Positions 36,818-46,600 of a stretch of DNA of 64,000 bases are shown here, one piece after another. A model generated the notes under the pieces. The model worked only from the letters and a program-made list of their open reading frames with translations. It ran no database searches and had not been told where the DNA came from. The translations under genes were made by a program, and so were the position numbers. This DNA is from Candidatus Cloacimonetes bacterium 4572_55 (lineage in GTDB: Bacteria > 4572-55): NCBI GenBank assembly GCA_002084765.1, contig NBMB01000021.1:61903-125902 (forward strand), given 5' to 3'. Position 1 is the first letter of the stretch, and each line of letters opens with the position of its first letter.

Positions 36818-37999
36818 TCAAATTAACCCGAACCGCTTACCAACTTTATAAAAAATTTCCAGTACCCGATCCAACTGCTCATCCGTATGCGTTGCCATGT
36901 AACTGGTTCTCAGCAGGGATCGCTGAGGCGGAACAGCGGGAGCAAAGACCGGGTTGACAAATACGCCTTCGTTGAGCAGGGCGTGAGAGATCGTCAAAGT
37001 TTTGTCTCGATCCGATCCAATGATAATCGGGACCACCGGCGTCTGACTCTTACCAGTATTAAATCCCATAGATTTGAACTCTTTTCGCATCTTTTTTGCA
37101 TTTCTATGTAATTTTTTAATACGATCCGGCTCCGATTCCATGACATCCAGAGCCGCCATTGCCGCCGCCGCGTTTGCCGCTGGGATCGATGCGCTAAAGA
37201 TGAGGGTTCGGGCGTGATGTTTGATATAGTGGATGATCTGCTCGTTGCCAGCCACAAAGCCGCCGAGGGATGCAAAGGATTTGCTGAAGGTGCCGACAAT
37301 CAAGTCCGTGTCATCTTCCACATCGAAATGCGCCGCAGTGCCGCGTCCACCGCCCATCACGCCAATCGAATGCGCGTCGTCCACTAACAGCTTGGCGTCG
37401 TATTTCTTGCATAATTGGACAATCTCTGGTAAGGGCGCGAGATCGCCTTCCATACTGAAAACGCCGTCCACAGCGACGAGTCTGCCGTTATTTCCGCTGA
37501 GAGAAGAAAGCGTCCGCTCTAAGTCCGCCATATTGTTATGTTGGTAACGCTTCAGTATGGCAGACGAGAGGCGAACGCCGTCATATAGGCAGGCGTGGTC
37601 GTCCTTATCGAGGATCACCGCGTCCCCCTTTCCGGTAATTGTAGCGATCACGCCGAGGTTGGTCTGGAATCCGGTGCTAAAGCAAAGAGACGCCTCTTTT
37701 CTCAGATATTTCGCCAATCGGTCTTCCAATTGCTCATGCAGTTGTAAGGTGCCGTTAAGAAATCTGGAGCCGGTACAGCTAGTTCCATACTTACGTATCG
37801 CTTGAATCGCCGCGTCTCTGACCTTGGGATGGGTCGTCAATCCAAGATAGTTATTGGAGCCGACCATAATGATACGCTTGCCTCGTAGGATCGCCTCGCT
37901 GCCCTCGGTTTCGTCCAATGGAATGAAAAAAGGATAATATCCGGCTTCAATCACTTTTTTCGCTTCGGTAAATTGGTAACATTTATCAAACAGCCCCAT
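36818..37999 (-). CDS. Alpha-oxoamine synthase, serine-palmitoyltransferase-like
   Basis: The 393-residue PLP enzyme has the family core: NNYLGLTTHP, GTSCTGSRFLNGT, FSTGFQTNLGV, DDAHSIGVMGGGRG, the PLP lysine in TFSKSFASLGG, IFSASIPAA, and MATHTDEQLD. The family joins an acyl thioester to glycine, serine or alanine with loss of CO2 (KBL, BioF, HemA, SPT). The short MATHT ending, the N-terminal YPFFIPLDET and the DMADLE-like NMADLERTL fit bacterial serine palmitoyltransferases of sphingolipid-making FCB bacteria best, but BioF or KBL cannot be excluded. It may serve lipid synthesis; a link to the PKS 5 kb away is possible but unsupported. SD 'aggag' precedes the ATG. Confidence 0.82.
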   Translation of the reverse strand: MGLFDKCYQFTEAKKVIEAGYYPFFIPLDETEGSEAILRGKRIIMVGSNNYLGLTTHPKVRDAAIQAIRKYGTSCTGSRFLNGTLQLHEQLEDRLAKYLRKEASLCFSTGFQTNLGVIATITGKGDAVILDKDDHACLYDGVRLSSAILKRYQHNNMADLERTLSSLSGNNGRLVAVDGVFSMEGDLAPLPEIVQLCKKYDAKLLVDDAHSIGVMGGGRGTAAHFDVEDDTDLIVGTFSKSFASLGGFVAGNEQIIHYIKHHARTLIFSASIPAANAAAAMAALDVMESEPDRIKKLHRNAKKMRKEFKSMGFNTGKSQTPVVPIIIGSDRDKTLTISHALLNEGVFVNPVFAPAVPPQRSLLRTSYMATHTDEQLDRVLEIFYKVGKRFGLI

Positions 38000-38351
38000 T
38001 TTAAACTCCTCGTATTAAAAAAAATCTATTTGTTTTTAACCCAGATTATTCATAATCATGGAGATATAGATCAATCAGATAGTTGATATAAAAAGGGTTA
38101 CATTCATATTTCGGTCTATTTCAAAAAAATTAGATATTTTGGAACGATCTCGAAAAATTTTAAAATCCACTCACATGCCGTATCAGATTAATAAAACAGA
38201 GATATGACGCTTTGTCAACAAAAAAGTCCCGATGGTTCGTGGTCGTCCAGATTTCCAGATAAAAAAAGCGTCGCCGAAAACGACAACGCTTTTTTATGGA
38301 ATATCGCTTAAACTCGCGACACGACCGATCTTTAATTGTGTTTCGGGCAAG
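38000..38351. other. Spacer with degenerate repeat and terminator
   Basis: About 350 bp upstream of the oxoamine-synthase gene. 38037-38066 (aacccagattattcataatc and on) is a degenerate match to the left end of the dispersed repeat (acccggattattcgtcatca). The terminator of the DUF937 gene lies at 38262-38295. Nothing else recognised. Confidence 0.55.
38262..38295. terminator. Rho-independent terminator (bidirectional)
   Basis: AAAAAAGCGTCG...CGACAACGCTTTTTT forms a hairpin with flanking A and T runs. It lies 57 bp past the stop of the DUF937 gene on the minus strand. Confidence 0.8.
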
Positions 38352-38915
38352 CTATTTACCGAAAAATGATCCGATCATGCCTGTAAGTCCTTCTTTCTGG
38401 GAAAAGCCTTTGACCAGAAATCCAGCGACATCATCAAGGATTTTTCCATCGCCGTCCTGGTCTAACATTGAGGCGATGCCGGCTGAACCTACGGTTTGCG
38501 TATCTCGCTTTTTTGTGATCGCGCCTAAGATAATTGGCGACAGAATCGGTATGATCTGGCGCACCAAATCGCTGTCGATGCCCAGCTTATCCCCAAGAGA
38601 ACTTGCGATTGTATCGCCTGATTTTCCCAGTAGCCCGCCCAAATTGGCGTCTCGATTATCTTCAGCCGCTTTTTGGTCAATCAAGCCTTCCAGGTCGTTC
38701 AGCACATCCGAAGAGCCATACTTACCCAGAATATGATCCACCCGTTTGACGCCGCCTCGAGTGTCCTTCTGCTGTTTCAAACCGCTGAGGATCATAGGGG
38801 TGAGCGCGCTCATAATCTGCTGCGTCGCGCGCTCGTCAATATCAAGACGCGAGGAGATATGCTTACCAACAGTGGGAGCGTACTCGGATAAAAGTTCTTG
38901 AACAAAATCGCTCAT
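38352..38915 (-). CDS. DUF937 family protein
   Basis: Started at the ATG at 38915 (MSDFVQELLSEYAPTVG), which has 'agga' upstream; a longer frame to 39080 reads into the next gene. The 187-residue protein has two helical repeats typical of DUF937 (YidB-like): ISSRLDIDERATQQIMSALT followed by PMILSGLKQQ, and LGDKLGIDSDLVRQIIPILS followed by PIILGAITKK, and a C-terminal DQDGDGKILDDVAGFLVKGF followed by a glycine/phenylalanine tail. Function is unknown. It lies 31 bp after the LysM gene and in the same direction, so the two are likely co-transcribed. Confidence 0.85.
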   Translation of the reverse strand: MSDFVQELLSEYAPTVGKHISSRLDIDERATQQIMSALTPMILSGLKQQKDTRGGVKRVDHILGKYGSSDVLNDLEGLIDQKAAEDNRDANLGGLLGKSGDTIASSLGDKLGIDSDLVRQIIPILSPIILGAITKKRDTQTVGSAGIASMLDQDGDGKILDDVAGFLVKGFSQKEGLTGMIGSFFGK

Positions 38916-38946
38916 TGTTTTTCCTATCTTTTTTTTAAGTCGCTTA

Positions 38947-39459
38947 TCAGGAAATATCTTCAATCTTAGGCAGACGAATTGTCTGACCCGGATAAATTTT
39001 GTCGGCATTCTTGATAACCTCAAGATTTGCCTCAAAGATTTTGTGATATTTGTTACCGTCGCCATAATGATTCTTAGCAATTTTCCATAAGGTATCGCCG
39101 GACTGGATGGTATAAAAAGTGCTGATCAACTCTTCTTCCTTTTCCTCGACAACGGGTTCCTCGACCACAGGCTTTACTTTCTCGACTACGACTTTTGGCT
39201 TTGGTTTTCGCGGCTTTGGAGCACGCAGATTCAGCGCGTTCACTTTTTCAACGCCCTTTGTATTTCCAGCGATCAGAATCGCCTTTTCCTTCACAGCTTG
39301 CGAGTCCGCGCGCCCATACAACGCGACTGCGTCGTCATCCAGGATATCGACCTTCAGGTCATGCAAACGATTGCCGAGTTCCTCTTCCAATTTCTTTTTG
39401 ATGGCTTCCGCTTCTTTTTTACCAGAGCCGACATTACGCAAAAAATTAAATAATCCCAT
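38947..39459 (-). CDS. BON-LysM protein (YgaU/Kbp-like)
   Basis: The 170-residue protein has a BON domain (about residues 15-80: LKVDILDDDAVALYGRADSQ, GNTKGVEKVNALNL), a Pro/Lys/Val-rich hinge (KPRKPKPKVVVEKVKPVVEE) and a C-terminal LysM domain (FYTIQSGDTLWKIAKNHYGD, YPGQTIRLP). E. coli YgaU (Kbp) has the same two domains and binds potassium in the cytosol; the long hinge here is unlike Kbp. No signal peptide is seen. 'aaggggggt' precedes the ATG. Confidence 0.88.
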   Translation of the reverse strand: MGLFNFLRNVGSGKKEAEAIKKKLEEELGNRLHDLKVDILDDDAVALYGRADSQAVKEKAILIAGNTKGVEKVNALNLRAPKPRKPKPKVVVEKVKPVVEEPVVEEKEEELISTFYTIQSGDTLWKIAKNHYGDGNKYHKIFEANLEVIKNADKIYPGQTIRLPKIEDIS

Positions 39460-39606
39460 AGACCCCCCTTTCTTAAATTTTTTAGATATGTTTATGAGTG
39501 TACAGTGAGCAAAAAATATATACGTTACAGATTATTTGTCAACAAAAATCGAATTTGTTGGCAAGTTGTCTCAGGCGTTAAAGCGGAGCGCAGTCGATTT
39601 TTTTTA

Positions 39607-39897
39607 TCAACCGCTTTCATCAATCCAGCTCTGAAGCGCGGCGATGATTTTTTTTGCCTGCTCAGCATTGGAGATATTGAATCGGCTCTGTTCCCGAAAT
39701 TGATCGTTGCGCTTCCGGTATCGTCGGATCGAAAATTTTATTGGTCCATATTCCTCTTTTTTATTGCTCCATTCCTGATATTTAAACAGGATTGTGGTCC
39801 AACCCCCGCGAGTCAATATCCTCTTATCCAATTCTTTCACTTTTTCGACCCCGTCTTCTTCCCAACTCATCGTGATTTCATCAATCGTTTCAAACAT
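39607..39897 (-). CDS. Small conserved-looking hypothetical protein
   Basis: Started at the ATG at 39897 (MFETIDEITMSWEEDGVEKV), with 'gagggg' upstream; a longer frame starts at 39957. The 96-residue protein is highly charged and soluble: KELDKRILTRGGWTTILFKY, KFSIRRYRKRNDQFREQ, FNISNAEQAKKIIAALQSWI. The tail looks like a two-strand plus helix fold. I recall similar uncharacterised proteins in other bacteria but give no function. It precedes the DUF937/LysM pair in the same direction. Confidence 0.65.
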   Translation of the reverse strand: MFETIDEITMSWEEDGVEKVKELDKRILTRGGWTTILFKYQEWSNKKEEYGPIKFSIRRYRKRNDQFREQSRFNISNAEQAKKIIAALQSWIDESG

Positions 39898-39973
39898 ACT
39901 TTTCCCCTCGGCTTTTTTTTCAAGTACTCGTAACAGCCTTACTCTATAAGAATGCAAGTAGACTTATTAAAAA

Positions 39974-42358
39974 TCAGTGCTTTTCGATGCAAGTGCGCAA
40001 ATTTATCAGCTTTTGTTTGGTTGCTTCATCCAGATTTAACGGGTTCATCAACAGCTCTTTCAAAGTTTCTAACGCGGTGTATTCGATGTTCAGATTTTCA
40101 TCCGCCAAAAATTTGCATATTATTATGTCTTCCAATGCGTAATCGTCCTCAGCGTAATGATTGATCAACTTCTTCACCTTAATTTTCCGAGAAACTGGCG
40201 ACCTCTCACATCCCACATCATATAGAAACCATCGCTGCAGATCCTCCTCCGTTTTTTGCTTAATTTTTTGGTATATCCTGCACGCCTTTTTATACTCTCC
40301 ATTTTTAAAAAGGCGATACGCGTCTTCTCTAAATACGCTATCGTTTTCTGGCGGGGGCGGAGGCGGGGGTTTTCTGATAATCGAGATGGTCTGCGTTATC
40401 GACTCGCCGCTGATCTGTTCAAAAATCAGGGTCAGTGTGTATTCTCCCGATTCTTGTGGAATATACGCGCTAACGGAAAAATTACTTGTCAGAGGTTTGT
40501 CAGACACTGTGAACCCATCTGGTCCAAGTACGTTCCGGGTTTGATAGCCGTTTTTGGACGTTGTGACCAAAACCGCCTCTTTCAGTCGAAGGCTATCTCG
40601 CCGATGCTGAACAGAGCCGTGAATCCAATATTGAGTCGGACCGTCATAGGCAAGATGGCTGGATTGAGGGCTGTTTACAACCACTTGTAGCGTATCTGGG
40701 GCTCCCTCTCGTATCACGGTGAGTTCCTTCTTCAGCTCGCCGTATATCGATTCTACCGAAAGCAGATATTCGCTTCGTCCGACTGTTGTGTGGATCGATA
40801 TCGAGAAGAAATTTGCCGAGTCGGCTCTGGTATTATCCAGGATCAAGTTCTGGACAACGGCGTTGTCCTCCCGATTGATCAAGTTTCGGATGGAAAAATT
40901 TTCCTCCTCCAGCTCTTCCAGCTTAGGCGATATATGTCCCTGAATCAGATAAATTTCTGTGGAATTTGGAAGAACCGCTTCTGTCTGTTCAAAATGGATC
41001 GTCGGAGTCGTTGCGATTTCTGGAGATATGAGCAGTCTCCAAATCAAAAGCATGGAAAAAATAAGGAGTATGAGCGCGATTGATTTTCCCAAGAAAGAGC
41101 CGGGTTTATCCTTTAGCCGATGCAGTCCCTCTTCGATCTCGTCCGCGCTCTGATAGCGATCATCCGGGTCCTGGCTGAGTAGTTTTTCAATAATGGGATC
41201 AAAATCTTTGCAGTCCGAACGCGTGCCTTTCCTGACAAATGTTTGCCTTTTCTTCCGACTGAATAGCCCAAAAGGCAGAGTCACTGTTCTTTCCATCAGG
41301 GGAATAGTGATCGTTTTATCTTTCATCGGCAGAGTAAGGGAGATAGGGCTGGTGCGGGATAAACTGGATCGAGACAGGTCGATAATACTCGGTTTTTCAA
41401 GGTAGACCATCTCGTGGAACATCACGCCTAGAGCGTATAGGTCAGCTCTGTGGTCGATTTTGTTCGAGTCTTTGGGGGGGTGATTCTTAGGCGTATCTGC
41501 CGGTATATCCGTATCCGTAGATGGATCATAAAAAATCCTGGTGCAATTCTTTCGACCGTCAGATTTCGAAATGACCACTTTCGTCACATTTTCTACCCGC
41601 TTGACGCTTTTTGGTTTATCCACCCGCGAATCGGATTTTGTAGATTTGACGAATTGTTTCTTACGCCCTTTGGTTCGGGCAAAAAAAAGTATTTCCTGTT
41701 CCGGTGCCATATATCCGTGGGTTCCCGCGCCGATCATCTGGTCATGGAGCCCATCTTCCTCCGCGCAGGAGATACCGAAATCGGTGATCACTACGCGAGG
41801 AAATCCGCTCTCCTCGTTTTCCCGATCGAGCAGGATATTTCCTGGCTTGATATCCCTGTGATATACCGTATCGCCCGGTCTTGCCTCCGAGTGGATATAC
41901 TTTAAACCTGCGCATAACTTTCGAATAATATGCAGAATTTCGACCCGTTGCATCTTCTTGTTGGAGTCATACAGCTCTTGCAATCGATCCTTCAGAGTAT
42001 ATCCGTCTCTGATATACTCCATGACAATGCAGAAATCTTTATGTTGATTCTCGCCGAAATTTTCCACCTTTATCACATGACGATGGCTGAATTTCGATGC
42101 AATATCCGCTTCTCGGCGGAAATAGGTCTTGATCTCTTCTGTCTCCCGATAATGAGAAAGCAGTTGTTTCAAGGCGTAATATTCGCCTTTGTCGTTCTCG
42201 ACCATAAAAACATACGCCATTCCCCCAATTCCCAGGATAAATTCCTCATCTTCTTCTCTTCCTGGAGGTCGGATCACCCGATAAGCCCGATTGTTAATAT
42301 AGGTGGTTTTACCGAAAAAATCGGGGATGGGGACACTTCTTATATTTTTTTTTACCAT
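39974..42358 (-). CDS. Membrane Ser/Thr protein kinase, paralogue 1
   Basis: The 794-residue protein has a Hanks-type kinase domain (about residues 30-415): glycine loop GIGGMAYVFM, ALKQLL with the catalytic lysine, YHRDIKPGN, ITDFGIS and GTHGYMAPEQ, with a Lys/Ser-rich insert of about 100 residues before LYALGVMFHEMV. A single transmembrane helix follows (SIALILLIFSMLLIWRLL, about 421-445), then an outer part with Ig-like stretches (DTLQVVVNSPQSSHLAYDGP) and a proline run (KPPPPPPPEN) and a helical C-terminus. It is clearly paralogous to the kinase at 53797: both share the FSHRHVIKV...GENxxxDFCIVMEYI segment. The start lacks a clear ribosome-binding site. Confidence 0.9.
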   Translation of the reverse strand: MVKKNIRSVPIPDFFGKTTYINNRAYRVIRPPGREEDEEFILGIGGMAYVFMVENDKGEYYALKQLLSHYRETEEIKTYFRREADIASKFSHRHVIKVENFGENQHKDFCIVMEYIRDGYTLKDRLQELYDSNKKMQRVEILHIIRKLCAGLKYIHSEARPGDTVYHRDIKPGNILLDRENEESGFPRVVITDFGISCAEEDGLHDQMIGAGTHGYMAPEQEILFFARTKGRKKQFVKSTKSDSRVDKPKSVKRVENVTKVVISKSDGRKNCTRIFYDPSTDTDIPADTPKNHPPKDSNKIDHRADLYALGVMFHEMVYLEKPSIIDLSRSSLSRTSPISLTLPMKDKTITIPLMERTVTLPFGLFSRKKRQTFVRKGTRSDCKDFDPIIEKLLSQDPDDRYQSADEIEEGLHRLKDKPGSFLGKSIALILLIFSMLLIWRLLISPEIATTPTIHFEQTEAVLPNSTEIYLIQGHISPKLEELEEENFSIRNLINREDNAVVQNLILDNTRADSANFFSISIHTTVGRSEYLLSVESIYGELKKELTVIREGAPDTLQVVVNSPQSSHLAYDGPTQYWIHGSVQHRRDSLRLKEAVLVTTSKNGYQTRNVLGPDGFTVSDKPLTSNFSVSAYIPQESGEYTLTLIFEQISGESITQTISIIRKPPPPPPPENDSVFREDAYRLFKNGEYKKACRIYQKIKQKTEEDLQRWFLYDVGCERSPVSRKIKVKKLINHYAEDDYALEDIIICKFLADENLNIEYTALETLKELLMNPLNLDEATKQKLINLRTCIEKH

Positions 42359-42425
42359 AAGCCGGCTTTTTGTGTGATGTGTGATAAATAAAGTATGAAT
42401 GTGATTACGAATTCAAAAATTTTAA

Positions 42426-42442
42426 GCGGAACAGGATTCCGC
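42426..42442 (-). terminator. Hairpin with T-rich tail after the PEGA gene
   Basis: On the minus strand a 6-bp stem GCGGAA/TTCCGC with a five-base loop is followed by TTAAAATTTTT. It is about 60 bp past the PEGA gene stop. Confidence 0.55.
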
Positions 42443-42456
42443 GTTACAGGATCAGA

Positions 42457-42487
42457 GAGGGATTCCGATCACACACCGGAATCCCTC
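42457..42487. terminator. Inverted repeat after the PEGA gene
   Basis: A perfect 11-bp stem (gagggattccg, 42457-42467, with cggaatccctc, 42477-42487) and a nine-base loop. It has no T run of its own but works with the hairpin next to it. Confidence 0.6.
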
Positions 42488-42500
42488 GTCGAGATCAAAA

Positions 42501-43559
42501 TTATTTAGAATTGGAAAGATCGGGAGGTTCCGGGAGATCATTGTTACCTTCGTCGTCCCCTGTCCCCAGGACGTAAACCACGCCAGCCGCGACAGAAGGC
42601 AGAACTCCATAAAGACCGATTTTCTGCCATAGGGGTCGTTTTTTGAGACACTCTACAAACTGCAACGTGACCTTTCCGCCTGACAGCGTCCTGGAAATCT
42701 CTTTTGTTTCATACATAGCCATACACTCGGAGCAGTCGTACTCAAAGTAGTGATCCCCCTGGGTCAGGTAGTCAAACTTTATCGGCGTTTTATCCTTCAG
42801 ACGAAAACCGTCCATCACTACGGTAGCCCCGGAAGGTTTGGTATCCAGTATCACATCACGAACTCGCTCGCTTTTGATCTGTTTGACCAGCCGTTCATAG
42901 ATGGCGATTTGCCAGTCTGCCTGCGATGGTTTATTGGGAACAAAATCAGGGTCAATATCCACAATTCGCGTCACGACCTCTTTTGCCCTCACTGTATCCC
43001 GTTTTCCAGTGTAGATCGCGCTGTAATATCCCAGTGCTTTCAACTGGCGATTTCGGCTCAACTCGCCCTTGCTCGCGGCATCTGACAAAAGCTGAATCGC
43101 CTCATCCAAGTACACATCCTCATAAGCGTTGATTGCCCGCGCGAGCTTATCCTCCGCAGTCATATTCAAATCCATCAATTCCCCGGAAGCGATTTGGATT
43201 TGGACATCCTTTTGATACTGGTCAAAGGTTGAAATGACAGAGGCGTCGAAAATCGTATCATCCAATTGGTGATCCGGATTTAACGCGTAAATCTGCTTAC
43301 AGGTTTCCATCGCGGATATGGAGTCGTTCTCCCCAATATAGCTCGCAAAGAGGTAGGAGAGCGCGTTTAACTGATCCGCTGTTCCCAGCTCGTCGGAGCG
43401 CGCCGCGTTGCTCAAGTGGATGATCGCAGTGTTCCGTTCGAGATCGTTATAGTCTTTGATCCCTTTTTCCAAGTCCTTTTTTGCCTCTGATTGCGCAAAA
43501 ACAATCTGCGACAGACAGAGCGACAAAATAATAACTAAATATACATGTATTCTTCTCAT
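42501..43559 (-). CDS. Secreted PEGA-domain protein with TPR-like repeats
   Basis: The 352-residue protein has a signal peptide (cleavage near VFA-QS), two TPR-like segments that repeat each other (LEKGIKDYNDLERNTAIIHL and LARAINAYEDVYLDEAIQLL, each followed by a LNALSYLF/LKALGYYS and TCKQIYALNPDH/VVTRIVDIDPDF stretch), then a PEGA domain (DVILDTKPSGATVVMDGFRL, KTPIKFDYLTQGDHYFEYDC) and a C-terminal hydrophobic helix (IGLYGVLPSVAAGVVYVLGT). PEGA domains occur in surface-layer and kinase-linked proteins. The neighbouring kinase at 53797 has the same domain, so the two probably belong to one system. Confidence 0.82.
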   Translation of the reverse strand: MRRIHVYLVIILSLCLSQIVFAQSEAKKDLEKGIKDYNDLERNTAIIHLSNAARSDELGTADQLNALSYLFASYIGENDSISAMETCKQIYALNPDHQLDDTIFDASVISTFDQYQKDVQIQIASGELMDLNMTAEDKLARAINAYEDVYLDEAIQLLSDAASKGELSRNRQLKALGYYSAIYTGKRDTVRAKEVVTRIVDIDPDFVPNKPSQADWQIAIYERLVKQIKSERVRDVILDTKPSGATVVMDGFRLKDKTPIKFDYLTQGDHYFEYDCSECMAMYETKEISRTLSGGKVTLQFVECLKKRPLWQKIGLYGVLPSVAAGVVYVLGTGDDEGNNDLPEPPDLSNSK

Positions 43560-43590
43560 TTTTATCCGCCTTTCTTAATTAAAGAGTCGG

Positions 43591-43635
43591 GTGCTCCCTC
43601 AGGGTCTTCTGTTAGGGGAACTCAAGGGAGCGCAC
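43591..43635 (-). terminator. Hairpin after the giant surface-protein gene
   Basis: GTG-CTCCCT pairs with AGGGAG-CGCAC (one bulged pair), 45 bp past the stop of the giant gene on the minus strand. There is no strong T run, so this is a tentative terminator. Confidence 0.4.
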
Positions 43636-43679
43636 TTATAAATTATTACATAAATTATCGTGAAATTACGGAAGCAGAA

Positions 43680-46600
43680 TTACTTTATCAGTGCCATTTT
43701 TCGTTTTTTGAGAGGCTGCCCATCAACGGATAGCACATAGAAATAGACGCCGCTGCTTACATGAGACCCAAGGCTGTTCTTACCATCCCAACGAGCCGTA
43801 TGATAGCCAGCTTCCTGTTCCTCATCTGTCAGAACCCGCACAAGCTGACCTGTGACCGAATAGACGGACAGTTTGGCGTGGCTTGACGTGGGTAAACCAT
43901 ATCGGATACGGGTATAAGGATTAAACGGATTGGGGTAATTCTGTGTCAGATCAACGTGATCTGGAATAACCTGCGTCATCTCCCCTGGGTCTCCGTAAAC
44001 GATTCTCAGATGGTTTGTTCCCTCTCCAATAGAGAAAATATATTCGCTTTTCTCAGCCATATCGACCTGCTCTTTGGTCAGATCGTTGATGAGATAGAGC
44101 CGCGGGTTTTCCGGCGGATCCACCATGTATCGCCAAGAAAGAAGTGCCTCGCCAGACTCACTCGATTGGATTTCAAGGTTCCATTCTTTGCTTTCATCCA
44201 ACGGAGAGCGAATGTCCGCGCATTTGTCTCCAGAAAAATTCAAGCTGATAGAGCTGAAGAACGGCGGGATTTCTGACAGGCAATAGTGGCTCTTGAGCTG
44301 GCTTTGATCTTCTGCCAACATTCCGATATGGTTATATTGATCACGGCTCTCGCCCATGGAGAGACTTAGTTCGGTCAACCAATCGAAATGCTCCAGATTG
44401 AAAAATGGCTCCGAAACCTCGTTCCCATCCGGCGCGGAAATTGTCACCGTGATTTCGCTCGAAGTCGTGTTTCTCACCGCGTATCCTTGCCATGGTTCGA
44501 GAGAAGTTTTATTCTGAAACTGCCCATCGCTGTAGAGTCGGGGCGTCTCAACTCCGTTGGTTTCAGGCCAATTCACCGAGCGATGGTAGGGATTCCCGAT
44601 CAGATTCCATCCCGAATTCAACCTAATAATCTTCTCAAGATCAGTTGTCAGATTCACCTGACCGAAGTCCAATTCTTTATCGCTACTCCCACGCACAATT
44701 AAGAAGAGGGATTTTCCCTGCGAAAAGTTTCCGGCAAATCCATCGCTTCCATATTCGATATAATAATCTCGATTAAATGCGTTCCCTTGGCTGACATAAT
44801 CCCACAACCGCCACTTTTCTGGATCATAATCGCCAAAATCATCCCCAATCGTCTCGGAAACAGAGGCGTTATCCAAACGATACGGCACCGAGATTAGATG
44901 GTAATCGGATTGCGCCGAGCCTTCTTTAATCGAAAAAGGAGATATCTCAATTTGAACGGCACTTGATTCGTGGCAGTTGTCAAGACTGTCGCAGAGCGTC
45001 ACTGTGGCTTGATACGTCCCTTCCGATGTGTAGACGTGGCTCATCTTATCGCCTCCGTCGTGACCCCCAGTATCGTCGCCGAAATTCCATGTGTAGGATT
45101 GAATCGGATATGAGCCGCTGGTAGAAGCACTCGCGTCAAACTCGATATATAATGGGAGAATACCCGTTGCACTTGATGGTTCGATTAGTTCAAAATTAGC
45201 CGTAGGCGGCTGGGCTTTCACAACCACTTTATCTTCTCCGGTCTTCATGTCCTGATAACTTGTTCCCCGTTCATCATACACAGTGAGACGAACCCTAAAG
45301 TAGCCAGGATCCATATAGGTATGGGTCACTTCTGTGGCGTTGGAATCAACAACCTCAACAGTATCACCATCGCCGAAATCCCATACCCACCGAGTGATTG
45401 CATTTTCTTCAAAAGGCCTGCTGGAATCGGTAAATCTATATTGGGTTTCTTTCGCGACGCCGCCATCTAATGGATTCGGAGAAATTGTAAAAATTGATCT
45501 CGGCATCTCTTTGCTAACGAAAATATAGTCGGAGATCATCAAACTATCCTGATTCCCCTGGGTATCATAGATTCGCAACATAACCGAAAAGGTTTTTTCA
45601 TCCTCATCTTCTTCTAGCATATACGTATGAAAAATATCGGACGGCTCACCTGCGCTATCATACACCAACCCTTCTTCACCGTTGCCAAAATCCCACTCCC
45701 ATTCTGCGATGGGATATGTTCCCTGCGTGGAGTGATCCACAAATTCCACTGTGAGCGAATCATTACCGATTCCGTCTCCTACGATGCCAAAATTGGCAGT
45801 GGGACCCACGTCTACCTGGATGAAATCTAGATAAGTGGTGTCTCTGGAACCGCCGTAGCTATCGGATATTCTCAAAGTCACGTCGAACCGACCCGTATCG
45901 GAGTACGTTATGGTATGTGGTCCCTGGCTATCTCGGACTTCGCCGTTGCCAAAATCCCACTCCCATTCCGCGATGGGATAGACTCCCTGCGTCGATTCGT
46001 CGGTAAATAAGACCTCTAACGGCACATGACCCGAATCTACCGAAGCGGAAAATATCGGGGTCAATACAGGCGGATCATATTCAATCGTTCGAGAATGCCC
46101 CACATTTCCGTTTCCATATATATCATTCCCGGATCCAGCTGGCACGGTGACGACCACCTCTCCAGCACTGTTTGGAATAACACTGAATCTATAAATCCTC
46201 GGGTTCACAACGTTAAAAGAGTGGATCGCGCCTTCCGTTACTAAATTATTATTTACCTCTACCTCTATGTCGTCTTCTTCGAATCCGTAAACCGAGTCGC
46301 CAAAGCTGACGGTGAAACGGATCGGCGAGGTATGGTAGATTGTCGAATCGGACGAGACTGCCGTTTGAGGTCCCGTGCGATCCACGATCACGGTCAAGGT
46401 CTCAGTAGAGTTATTTCCCGCAGGATCACTCACTTCCGCTGTGATTGTATGAGAATTTTCATCCAAGTTAAGCGATACCTGCCAATCGCCTTGCGCGTTC
46501 TGCTGGACTGATTCTCCGCCGACCGTTACAGTCAACTCGTCAAGCGGACGGTTATCGCCCACTGTCCCTTGCAAGACAACCGGATCGCCGTTTGTATACC

